Positions 52,690 through 64,000 of a stretch of 64,000 nt of DNA are shown piece by piece (positions within the stretch are counted from its first letter, which is position 1; every line of letters starts with the position of its first letter). The stretch covers positions 31,446,936-31,510,935 of the forward strand of contig CM055095.1 of assembly GCA_029204225.1 (NCBI GenBank). Reading direction: 5' to 3'. The translations under genes were made by a program, and so were the position numbers. This DNA is from Diphasiastrum complanatum (lineage: Eukaryota; Streptophyta; Lycopodiopsida; Lycopodiales; Lycopodiaceae). The notes beneath the pieces are model-generated. The model saw only the letters and a program-made list of their open reading frames with translations. It was not told where the DNA came from and ran no database searches.

Positions 52690-55600
52690 TCTTTCTTGGT
52701 TTGGGCGCTCGGAGAGGAGCCTATTTTGCGCCTACTCTCATTTGAGGGTGTACTCCTCATATAGGGACCCACCCCCATCGATGAGGGACCCACCCCCAGC
52801 GATCGATGCACAACGATTGTGAGATGTCGTCATGATCTCTCAACCATCAGGGAGCATTGAGCTCAGTTGGATGAGGGTGGATCCGTGCTTGCATCGTGTT
52901 TGGGTGAATAAGAATGCGCTTATCCAAATGTGTCACCCGTTGACATCGTTATCAGCCCACAACCTGGGCGGTGGTCACATGTGACGCTCTAGATTCTCTT
53001 GTGAAGGTGGATCTGTCGTGTACATGCATGTAACGTTGGTCCTCACAAGCGGGTATTCATATGACGACCCCTCTCATGTGCGACACTTCTTGATTTGCAG
53101 GTGTTTTTGATATTCAATGTTCGCTTCACATGCATATATTCACACATTGTGCAAATTGAAATTAAAGCCTTGTTGTGCCAGTTGGCAAGGCTTTGAAGAT
53201 TTATTGAAATGGATGACATGCTATATATCAAGTCTACAAGCCATGCAACAAACGTTTGCACATCAACCTGAACAAGCGATTTCTAATAAGTGCTCCTTTC
53301 ATATGCAAGGCCACACCCTCAACAACTTTTTTTCTTAGTGTGTTTCTTACATTCAATTTCCAAGGCATTTATGTAACATGGGTTGAGGTGGAGCATTACT
53401 TCTATAATTGCTCGAGCGTCTTACTTTGCTTTTAGTGCCTAGAATTGAGGAAACAACTTATTTCCCATTAGTCTCAACTGCTACAATTGAAAGAATGTAT
53501 GAAATGGACTTCGAAGGGCCCCATTGGACATGATGTCATCCAAGTCAGAGTGTAATTGAATTTCAATATCAATGCTTATGTGCTAGTGGAAGTTATCTAT
53601 GGTCCTTGGACCATGGATGACAAGCAAAAAGCTAAGATGGAAAGAGCTAATTGGTGATATTGAAATTTATTTTATATTAGAGCTTATCTTTAATCACATT
53701 GGAAGACGAAATAAGGACAATTTTTTGATGCTTAATGTTATAAAACTTGTATGAAATATGTTGCATGCAGTTTTTTATTTTGACCTAATCAGTTACACAT
53801 AGTTTCTTCTTAGACGTAAAGTTGGACGAGTCTTCTTTGTGAATTTAAAGCACGTTGTTACCTTGATATGGCAATGTATGCCAAGGTTTTTTATTAGTTG
53901 ATTGTTCATGGATTTTGTTGTAAAGTCTCGACCTTGGGAATGAATATAACTTTGCACTATGGTTGTTGGTTGTCTAGACTAAAGTGTTTATTGTGTGCTC
54001 ATTTGAGTTTATGGCAAGTCAAATCCCGAGGAGAGTTTGTATCATAACCCCATCACAAAGTCGACAATTTGCAAAAGAGGACCTTAAAAAGAAAGAAAGA
54101 AAACAAGTAGGGATTGAAGATTTTTTGATGTTAAGGGCCTTCTCCTTCATACTCTAAAAGGGTAGCCAACACAATATGGAGGAGGCTAACAATTGACACC
54201 CAATTTGCTTGCTCCATAAAATGCTTGAATATCAAAAGGAAATCTTCAATCTCTTTTTTAGTGTCTGGTTGCAAAATTTTCAATCGATCAAAGCATAATT
54301 GTGATTTCTTATAACAAGTGGAAGGCCTGGAGTATGTTGTTGTGAAAGAGATATGTGGCTCTTATAAGTAAGAGATGATCGTCACAAGTTCATTATAATA
54401 GAATTGAAATATCATATTTCATGAGAAATACGAGAAAAATTATACCCACCTTGAATTATTAGAATCGTAAAACACGGTAAAGAGAAGGATCTGCAAGTTA
54501 CAAACAAAGGAATTATGAGCCATAGCATCATTGATCATAACTCTTTTGGAGTCTCTATTTTGGGGCCAACATTTAAGGTAATTGCCTTCATTTTTTTCTT
54601 GAGACAAATTTTTGCTTGTTTCTACCTAATTTTACAACTTGTAACATTCTACTTATAATATACATGACATGATAGAAGTCTAACATGTCATAGATCACAT
54701 ACACAAATATGTGGGCATGGCTAGGCTCAAATTGACAAGTGCCCATATTTGTGTGCATAGTTATCATGAATCTCATGTATACTTGACATGTGTTGATGAT
54801 GACTCATCGATTAAGACATGGTGATTAGACACATGAAGGGATTGTCACATGGCAACACAAATGAAGCACCAACTAGATAAATAATGATGTTGTTCTCTCA
54901 AGGAAAGATGTTGAATAATCATTGTTTCTAACAACCTTCCTAATGATTATTTTTATTTTGTGTTCCGTTCAACTTTTCTAAACTTTCAAACTCTTATTGA
55001 TATAAAATTTGGTAAAGTATTTGCACAATTATTCTTCTTATTTGGTAGAACAAGAGGGATTTTTCTCTTTTTTCGTGACTTAAGACATTGTCCTGCATAT
55101 CAAGACCATAATTTCTAGAAATTTTGCTGAACTTGCAAGGTTTTGAAGTGCTTTTGAAGGTTATGATGCTTTTTATATGGACTTACCTTTTGCTTTTGAC
55201 ATAATGATATATGACATTGATGAACTTATGTGTGCAAGAAAACCTATGTAAGGTTACTACTTGTTTCTAAGTTTATTTGGATGATTATGAGTGATATATG
55301 ATAAAAAGAGTAGTCTAGTAAGATCTCATGATGAATTATGACCTAGAACTATGACCTAATGATGTGATGATGAAATAAAACTTTTGTCGCAACATATTAT
55401 TCATCTTTTCCAATGTTCTAGATTCTGGTTAAAGAACAATGATCCAATGATGCATTACCCTTGTTCATCTGGAGATGGATTTTCTTGGAAGCCCTATCAT
55501 CGCACAAGAAAACAAATAAGAGAACGAAAATCTTCATGAAAATTAATCATTGGTATGATGTGCATGGAGTAGATATGTATTTGAAGATTTGAGGATTGAA

Positions 55601-55700
55601 TAGGCCTCGAGATACTGAACCTAAGAGATCACTCTTTTATAAATGAATATTAAGATCGAGGTGTTTTGCCTATAGTTGGACATCGGAAAGAACACGTTAT
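52690..55700. other. intergenic sequence, nothing recognised
   Basis: The longest open frames are 72-78 codons and show no domain, codon pattern or splice context. No LTR, primer site or RNA gene was recognised by eye. Confidence 0.55.
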
Positions 55701-56016
55701 TATCATAAAAGCTTAGGTGTAAATGTCGTAAAACATGGGGATGACTGGCAGCGGAAGCTCGAGGCTTTGAGTGTAGGCGTGTAGGAACGGAAACGCAACA
55801 GTTAGCAGCAGAAATATTCAAGTAGAATGATTCATACAGAATTGCGCAAATGAACAATACAGTAGTGAGAATAAAATTGCACTCTGATTAATATCAACAG
55901 TGAGTACAATGGCTTGAAGTAGTAACTTCAGCTTGCTAAGCGTGATAACGCCGGCTACAGATAACTCTGATTGAAAGAGAAACTCGATTAACACTTACAT
56001 AGCTTGATTTAGCTAG

Positions 56017-56044
56017 TATATATATATATATATATATATATATA
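56017..56044. repeat. (TA)n microsatellite
   Basis: An uninterrupted TA tract of about 14 units. Confidence 0.95.
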
Positions 56045-56239
56045 CAAGTGTCAAGAGACAAATATCTTATAAGCTTTTATTGCCATTTACTCCAGTTTTG
56101 TATATGTACAAAGTTGGTAATCGCACTTGGGATATTTGTTTGTCCAGATGTTTTAGGGTTCATGATAAGTTTGGCAACGTCGGTCTGCCAATGTAGCCTA
56201 AACCCGAAAAACCCGAAGGCGCCCTTAGACTGAAGGCAG

Positions 56240-56640
56240 CAAAAAGACAAAAAAAGACGAAGGTGCCTTAAAATGGTTTCTAAGGCATTCTGGCCACTCT
56301 GTCATATTTTTTGCGAAGGGACAAAACAGGCAAAAAAGACGGTGTCTTAAAAATGGTTTCTAAGGCATTCTGGCCACTCTGTCACATTTTTCGCGAAGGG
56401 ACGAAAAAGGAGAAAAAGATGAAGGGCATTATGGCCACTTTGTCGCATTTTTTGCGAAGGGGCGAAAAAGATGAAGGTGTCTTAAAAATGATTTCTAAGG
56501 CATTCTGGCCACTTGGCCACTATGTTTCATTTTTTGCAAAGGTGCAAAAAAAGGCGAAGGTGCCTAAAATGGTTCCAAGGCCTTCTGGCGAAAAAGGCGA
56601 AGGTGCCTTAAAAACGTTCAAGGCACAAGAAATCTTAGAG
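56240..56640. repeat. minisatellite, unit about 80-90 bp, about 5 copies
   Basis: The unit contains TTCTAAGGCATTCTGGCCAC, then TTTTTTGCGAAGGG, then AAAAAAGACGAAGGTGCC variants. Copies begin near 56,278, 56,358, 56,425, 56,497 and 56,570. The 130-codon plus-strand frame across it is a by-product of the repeat. The array lies just upstream of a copia LTR end and may be part of its U3. Confidence 0.8.
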
Positions 56641-56699
56641 GAAAAATGTGAAGGTTCGAAAACATGTTGTCGGCCTTCGGTTTTCAAGACGCTCATTAC

Positions 56700-57508
56700 T
56701 TGAACGATTTGTTTAAGATTGAGCATAAGAAATCTAACACTCCCTCTTAATGTAAATCCTGAAAAACTTTAATCCTCATATTTGTCAAAAATGGTGAACT
56801 CCTGCAACTTTGTCGACGTGAAGCGAAGCGACACGAAGCGAAGGTCGAATGGCGAACAATTCGCAAAAGTCAACGTACCTCAAAAACCCTGAGACACGAA
56901 GTGAAGCGAACCTCGAAGGTCGAATGATTCGCGAAAGTCAAACATGCCTCCAGGACCACAAAGACATGACACAACACGAAACGAAAAGAAATGAAAGAAA
57001 ATCTTTCGTGTTGCGAGCTGGAAGCTCAACGGGCGTGGAGTCTTAAACTTCACGCCCAGCTGAAACGGTTAGCAATAACGGAGAGTAACTGATTAGTTGA
57101 TTAGCGTTAACTACTCTTGTACTTCTCTGTTTAGCTATCTTGTAAACTCCACACAATGGAGATATAAACTATTTTCTGGATCAAAAAGAACACACAAAGA
57201 ATGTGCGTAAGTAGAGCATAATAGAAACGAAACAGCTGTGCATGAAAGTCTACGAACGAGCAGAACACAGTGAAAGAGTAGAGTGTCAGCTGCCAACGAG
57301 CGAGACACTGACCATCTCGCTCTAAAAATTAAATTGATAATATAGTTGCTCTATATTGTGCATTTCCTTGTCTTCCACTGTCTTGATTGCTATAATTATA
57401 TCTGTTCTGTGATCTGTAGTCGCGTGTCTAGGATCCTGTAAGCTTCTGCATAAGAAAATTCAAAAGAAACAAATACGTTCGCGATACGGACCAAATCCAT
57501 TCGCGACA
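56700..57508 (+). repeat. copia LTR (right part), left border unknown
   Basis: It ends CGCGACA directly before a primer-binding site. It contains TTCGCGA words like those of the 43.3-kb LTR, and the stretch 56,820-56,945 repeats GCGAAGCGAC-type words. Its start could not be fixed; it may lie left of the minisatellite. Confidence 0.6.
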
Positions 57509-57523
57509 TGGTATCAGAGCATA
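57509..57523 (+). promoter_or_regulatory. copia primer-binding site
   Basis: TGGTATCAGAGCATA directly follows the LTR end at 57,508. Confidence 0.85.
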
Positions 57524-57572
57524 CAGGTTATCACCACTGATATCTGAACAGTGATTTTCTAGACAACACAAT

Positions 57573-58640
57573 ATGGCTACAATGATCAAGACAAGAGTAG
57601 CAATCAATCTTGATGGCGCAAACTACAGGATATGAAAATTCAAAATCAAAACACTTCTGATGGGCGAAGGCATCTGGTCGGTGACCGAACTCTCAGAGGT
57701 GCAGCCTCTAGAGAGAGACCCGAGGAGAGCTAAATGGATCAGAATGGATGAGCGTGCAATGGCGATCATTGTTTTGTCCATCAACGAAGATCTACTCATG
57801 CAAATTGAAAACTACGAAAGCAGCCATACAGCATGGAAAAGATTAAAACAGAAGTACGAAGTGAGGACTGCAGCTTCAGTGATGCATCTTCACAATTAGC
57901 TACAATCCATACGATGGGATGGCAACCAGTTAAACCAACACGTTGAGAAGATCAAAACGATCTTCACTCAATCGTTGCATCAGGACAGGAGCACCAGGTC
58001 CCAGCACCACAATAGTTGATGTACTTCATGAAGTCTTTACCTACGTCCTATCAGCCGTTGAAAATGCTCATACTGAGTCTACCAAATATGACATTCGACA
58101 AAGCAATCAGTCTTGTCACTGATGGGAGACTGATGAGGGACGAAGGAGAATGAAGCAGTGATCAAGAGAAAGCCCTCTTCACGAAAAGAAGGAAAAAAAA
58201 CAAGAACAAACCCAAATTTGACAAGACAAATTCCTCAAATCAACAATCTTCTTCATGTGATCACTATCACAAACCAGGCCATACAGCCAACAAATGCTGG
58301 TTCAATCCAGCAATACCTTGCATGCACCACAAGAAGAAGGGGCACTCTACATACGATTGCAGATTCAACCAAAAAGAAATAAGAAGGCTGAGAAAGCAAA
58401 TGTTGCAGAGTCATCCAAAGATGCAGATAGAGGTGATGAAGCTTCAACGAGCTACACTGAACAAGACTACGATGTAGTCATTGATTCAGGAGCAACATCA
58501 CATATCACCTACAACAAAAAAAATCTTGATCGACTTCAGAGAACTCGAAAATACAGAGCAGTGATTCTATGTGATGGGAGCAAACACGATGTCAAAGGCA
58601 TCAGGACTCTATAGTTGCGAACACTATCAGGTCAAGCATA
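57573..58640 (+). pseudogene. copia gag and protease, truncated by LTR insertion
   Basis: Gag starts at an ATG at 57,573 and is broken by a TGA near 57,636. It continues as 'LLMGEGIWSVTELSEVQPLE' and 'SSHTAWKRLKQKYEVRTAAS' to a TAG at 57,899, then as decayed fragments. Two zinc knuckles are visible (the first 'HKPGHTANKC', the second 'KKGHSTYDC', near 58,260-58,365). The protease has 'VVIDSGATSHITYNKKNLDR' (58,474 on) and 'LCDGSKHDVKG'. Pol is cut off at 58,707 by the next LTR element. Confidence 0.82.
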
Positions 58641-58707
58641 GCTGCCAGGAGCACTCTACGCGTCTTCATTGAGAAAAGATCTGCTATCAGTCTCCAGGAT
58701 GGCAGAT

Positions 58708-59631
<924 letters not shown>

Positions 59632-59651
59632 ATTGGCGCCGTTGTCGGGGA
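59632..59651 (+). promoter_or_regulatory. primer-binding site, TGGCGCC type
   Basis: TTGGCGCCGTTGTCGGGGAG follows two bases after the LTR end. This pattern is characteristic of plant Tat/Athila-like elements. Confidence 0.85.
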
Positions 59652-59972
59652 GCGCCAACGTTGCTCACCGCATAGCTGCTTCTCTTTCTCCACTCTTTTC
59701 TGCTTCCTCCCCCGCACCTCCTCTTTTTCCCATTCTCTGGAATCTTCCATTTCCATGAAAAAAAACCAAGCTATCAAAGGATTAGTTTTTGTTTTTTAAG
59801 TTATATATTGTGTAGTTAATTTTGATTAAGGTTTTTCCAAATTACGACTTTAGTTCATGTTTTTTTCTGAAAAAAAAACTTTCGTTGTTTAAAAAGTGTT
59901 TTTTTTTTTTTTCGTATTACCGTAATTTTAGTTTTGCTTGTTTAAAAAATAAATAAATAAATAAATAAATAA

Positions 59973-60034
<62 letters not shown>

Positions 60035-62132
60035 TTTTCAAACCTCTCTTAATCTTGTTTTCAAAAAAAAAAAATCTCTCTCTTCCCTCCTCCTTCCCTA
60101 CCTCCTTCTCGCTCGCTCCCTCTCCCCCTCGCCCCCTTCTTGCTTGTTTCCTCTCTCTCTCGCTTGCTCGCTGCTGCTCTCCCTTCTCGCTCTCATCGCT
60201 CCTCCCTCCTTTCTCGCTCTCATCGCTCGTTGCCTGCTGCTCGCCCCTTCCTTCCCGCTCCACCTCCCTTCTCTGCTTCCCCCTCTCCTCCGCTCCCTAT
60301 TCTCCCTGCTGCTCTCTCCCCACTCTCCTTCATCTCCAACTTCTTCACCGCCCTGCTCACCTCCCTCCCCCTTCTCCTTCGCTCCCTGCTCTCCCTGCTG
60401 CTCGTCCCTTTCTTCCCGCTCCACCTCTCTTCCCTGCTTCCCCCTCTCTTCCGCTCCCTATTCTCTCTGCTGCTCTCTCCCCACCCTCCTTCATCGCTCC
60501 ACCTTCTTCACCGCCCTGCTCACCTCCCTCCCCCTTCTCTTTCGCTCCCTGCTCGCCCCTTCCTTCTTGCTCCACCTCCCTTTCCTGCTTCCCCCTCTCC
60601 TCTGCTCCCTACTCTCCATGTTGCTCTCTCCTCACTTGCTCCCCTCCCCTCTCTCTGCTGCTTCACTTTCTCTCTTCCCTCACTGTCTTCCCTTCCTCCT
60701 CTCTGCTCGCTCGCTGCTCCTGCCTGCTGCTCTCTCGCTCTCTTCTCGATCCCTCCCTCCCTTGCTTGTTGCTCGCTGCCTACAGCTCCACTCCCCTCTT
60801 GCTTGCTCCCTCCCCCTTCTCATCTGCTACAAGCTGCTGCTGGTACGCGGCTGCTCCCCCCTCTCCTTTGATCACGTCCCTCCCCTCACCTTCATCCACT
60901 CACCCCTTCACCTCTCTTCCTTGCTTCCCCCTCTCCCCTGCTCGCTTCACCTCCCTGCCTCTCTGCTCGCTCCACCTCCTTCACCTCCTTCATCGCTTCA
61001 CCTCCCTGCCTTCCTGCGCTCCACCTCCTCCACCTCTCTACTCGCACCTCCCTGTCTGCCTGCCTGCTCTCTCTCTCTCCCCACCCCCGGTTATCTGCTC
61101 CGCTCCCTCCTCTTTTCTCTCACTGTCGCACTCCAGGAACCCGCATCCCAAATTGTGCTCTCCATTCTCCTGCGTATACCATTCCTTCTCTTCTCCTCAC
61201 CTCTTAATTTTTTTTTATATAATTTTAGTTATTTTCTCCCTTCTCTTTTTACGTTATCTTTGAGGTCTTTTTCGGAGTTGTGCTTTTCATTTTATTTTTT
61301 ATTTGCTATGTTTTTTAAACCTTAACTTTTGACGATCTAGTTATCCTCGCTGTTTTTTTACCGTAGTTTCTTTTTAAAAAAAAAAAAAAAACAAACAAAT
61401 TTTTTTTATAAAAGCCTCTGAAGTTCCATTTCAGTCTCACTAAGACCAGGACACGGAGAAATCTGCAAGGGTTTGTTGTCAAAAAAAAAAAACAACAAAC
61501 TTTTGTAGAGGCCTCTGAAGTTCCATCTCGTTGAGACCAGGACATAGAGAAATCTACAAGGGTTTATTTTTCTATAAAAAAAAAACAAAATAAAAAAAAA
61601 ACGAATTCGGCCATTAGCCTCGTTGGGAAGCGACTCTATCTTTGATAGCTCCTCCCACGACTGTCGAAGGCCCTTTTCTATAAAAAATATTATAATAATT
61701 TTAGCCCAAGCCTCTTTGGTGAGTGACTTTGTCTTTGATAGACTCCTCCCAAGACCGCCAAGGCTAAAGCGATTTATAGTTGGTATTGAAAAATCCTTCT
61801 ATAAACTTGCGGAGAAGTGCCGAAAAGTAGTTTTTTGAAGCAAAACTATCCCTTTGCCAAAAACCCTACATAAGTACTTTTCCAATTATTATCTCTCATC
61901 ATAAGACTTTCGCTGGAAGGGCATAATTGAATTTATTTATAAAATCTACCCTTGCCCAGACCGTGAATGTTCTAGACAAAGAAATATTTCTGCTTTTCTT
62001 TTTCTCTTCCATCTCCTCATCATCAATTCCCTCATACACATTTCAAAAACTGCATCCCCCAATATCTCTCTCGTACATCACCACACCACTCTATATCATC
62101 TTCATCTTGCACACAACAGGTCATGGCAATGT
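59652..62132 (+). other. long leader: (AT)n, poly-pyrimidine tandem repeat, A-rich repeats
   Basis: It contains (TAAA)n and (TA)n at 59,946-60,028. A 1.2-kb pyrimidine-rich stretch (60,070-61,250) includes a tandem unit of about 150-160 bp repeated two to three times (near 60,245, 60,406 and 60,556). A duplicated unit at about 61,420-61,575 contains CCTCTGAAGTTCCAT, GACCAGGACA and AATCTRCAAGGGTTT. Long open frames in the pyrimidine-rich part are compositional artefacts. Confidence 0.65.
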
Positions 62133-63866
62133 ATGAGCAGCTTGCCCAAATCTCGATGCTTTTTGGAGAAACTCAAGGGCTACACTGCACGATTTGCCAA
62201 GATGGCGGGAGATTGGAATTCCGGTCTTCCTAGTTACCACAAAATGGCATTTTTCTATGTCAGATTATCGCATGAGATCAAGATTGGTATGCCACCCTTT
62301 ACAACATATACCAGTCCAAACGAACTCTGTAAGGCAACCGCTATTGCAGAAGCACAGATCTTGCACACACCATCACAGCCCATATCCAACATTCAAATAA
62401 TCAGGGATGATAGAGCATCTAATCCACAAGATGTCACAGACAACGCTAGCCAAAGTACTAGCAACACGGACGATTAGATGCAAGTTGTCAGTGACACAGA
62501 TGAGACGTGCAATCAATCTGATTACCTCCCAGAACCACAAATTGTCAATCGGCAGATTCAACCACTGGACCAGTGCCATTATTGTTCTGGAAAACATCCA
62601 ACACCTCAATGTCCAGTTCAGAATCCGAGATTACGAAATCAATCCAATAAGGGAATTCTAGAGATTGGAAATCAATCAACAAAATTCTCATCTATGCCAT
62701 CTAGCTTGCCATCAGATCGCTCCTCCAAAGAAAATGGATCGCTCTCAAGACTTTCAGAACCTTCTCTAGTGGCTAGGCAAGGTTCGATGGAAGTATTGGT
62801 TATATCAGCGAGCGAACCATCCCAGGCAGGGGAAGTTCAAACTGGCTCACCACTATATTACCTGGAAGGGATCAAAGGAGACCTGATACTGGTGTACGCG
62901 CATCAATTGAGAGGTCACAAAATCTTACACATGGTACAGTGTTTCGGATGTGGAGGTAAACATCGTAGATCAGAATGTCCACACCAAAATGATCTGTCCT
63001 CCTTTTATCCTTGGTGTGAACAATGCGACATCAATCACCCATGTCGTGATTGTCGACTAAGAGATCCAAGAAAAGCCGTTATGACTCCTGCCTGCTTGAA
63101 TCGGCAACCTACATATGACCATGCAAATCTACCAACCGAGAAGCTGCACTACAAACACAAACTTCTAGTGCCACCTGGCTACAAAGCAGATGCGGATGGA
63201 AGGAATGAGAGAAAGATCCTAAAACAAGTTGGCATGGCCACACGTGAATCACCAACACCACAGAAGACAGAGTGGATAAAATCTAGCCAACCAGGGGTAG
63301 CGAAAGAAGTCAAGAAATTGGCAACAGATGCAATCCAGCAGATTTTACCAAGCCTCATTAAACAAATGCTACAATAACTTCTGGTGGATGAATTACAAAG
63401 GGGCCTCACGTCAACCATGCAACTTGAAGGCAAACTGACTACCAGTCAATGCAACGATCCATCTATACCACCTTCAAGAGAGCAGTCCATTGAGAAAGGA
63501 AAGACTAAGGTGGGAGATTGTCCTTTGATTTCAACACCAATCATAAGCAAGATCCAACCATAGTCGAAATGTTCCACTCAACATTTGGCCGTCACAAAGC
63601 TACATCAGGATATCACATTGCTTAGACGGCCAAATCTAGGGAATCCAAGCCCAAAATGGCCAATTGTACATCAAGAACCAGAACCTACAATGACAAAGCC
63701 TTGTCCTAAATCTATGATATTGACTGTTGGGGAAAGCCGTCAGGTTATGGCATACCATGAATATCTGGACAGACAAGAGCATCAAGCAAGCACGTCATAT
63801 CCACATTATGATTTGGGGGAGTCCATGACATTAGGGCCATGCTGGGGGTATTTCAACAAAGTGTAA
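62133..63866 (+). pseudogene. gag-like zinc-knuckle polyprotein, three stops
   Basis: One reading frame runs from 62,133 to 63,866 with stops only at 62,475-62,477, 63,375-63,377 and about 63,560. The first part resembles a capsid C-terminal domain ('YTARFAKMAGDW', 'MAFFYVRLSHEIKIGMPPFT', 'SPNELCKATAIAEAQIL'). Then come three cysteine-histidine clusters: 'CHYCSGKHPTPQC' (about 62,574), 'CFGCGGKHRRSEC' (about 62,940) and 'CEQCDINHPCRDC' (about 63,018). The third is a non-standard spacing. The rest is hydrophilic with no protease motif. A gag capsid/nucleocapsid protein is the best reading; the family is unknown to me. Confidence 0.6.
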
Positions 63867-64000
63867 ATAAATAAAATCCTCCAATAAAATGTGTTGCGAG
63901 GGCATGGCATCCTGCGTGTATAAGCCCATGGCCCAATGAGCACGCAATTGAAGTTGTAAATAAAATAAACTTGACTTGGGCCTTGTAGTTAAAATAAAAC
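63841..64000 (+). repeat. 3' LTR, incomplete at window end
   Basis: Matches the 5' LTR in order: TGCTGGGGGTATTTC, a TAAATAAATAAA stretch, GCGAGGGCA, TGCGTGTATAAG, AAATAAA and CTTGGGCCTT words. It is diverged from the 5' copy. It continues beyond the window. Confidence 0.7.

Noticed and set aside
60055-61325. Overlapping plus-strand open frames of about 400 codons rich in Ser, Leu, Pro and Phe
   Set aside because: The sequence is a pyrimidine-rich repeat with few chances for stop codons. All frames are open, there is no domain and composition explains the length.

Overview
The window looks like nuclear DNA of a land plant with a large, repeat-rich genome. The evidence is one intron-rich plant gene (a SWI3-type SWI/SNF subunit), plant-type Ty1/copia elements whose primer sites match initiator tRNA-Met (TGGTATCAGAGC), Ty3/gypsy elements with a chromodomain-like tail or a Tat/Athila-type primer site, and long (CT)n tracts. 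A fern or other seed-free plant is my guess from the giant introns, the (CT)n tracts and a possible amino-methyltransferase relic; I cannot prove it. There is no sign of bacterial or organelle DNA.

Layout. 1-14,600 is a graveyard of broken elements: copia gag (minus, to about 1.5 kb), a decayed coiled-coil gene (1.6-2.8 kb), a field of 15-bp palindromes (3.0-3.35, 5.14-5.24 and 6.10 kb) split by a gypsy fragment, two oppositely oriented pieces resembling a beta-class DNA amino-methyltransferase (5.45-7.2 kb), copia and chromodomain gypsy fragments (7.2-11.2 kb), a minus-strand copia 5' end (11.2-13.2 kb) and a gypsy integrase (13.2-14.0 kb). 14.77-18.0 kb is a GC-rich non-LTR retroelement relic on the minus strand with a C2H2 finger, reverse transcriptase and a restriction-like endonuclease.

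20.0-52.0 kb is a single minus-strand host gene encoding a SWI3 protein (SWIRM, SANT and C-terminal leucine-zipper regions). Six exons can be joined in frame to about 739 residues. Its three long introns (8.2, 13.7 and 7.7 kb) are packed with retroelements: a 7.1-kb copia in intron 2; a recent 3-kb internally deleted copia plus an abutting pair of older copias in intron 4; LINE and gypsy remnants in intron 5. A TATA-like promoter and a probable 5'-UTR intron lie at 52.0-52.7 kb.

52.7-55.7 kb shows nothing coding. 56-58.7 kb is a truncated copia (minisatellite, LTR, gag, protease), interrupted at 58,708 by an LTR element that runs off the window end. That element has (CT)n-bearing LTRs, a TGGCGCC-type primer site, a pyrimidine-rich leader and a decayed zinc-knuckle gag-like frame, with no pol, so it looks like a non-autonomous gag-only (TR-GAG/LARD-like) element.

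Only the SWI3 gene is a credible functional protein-coding gene. Every element reading frame seen here is broken, truncated or internally deleted.
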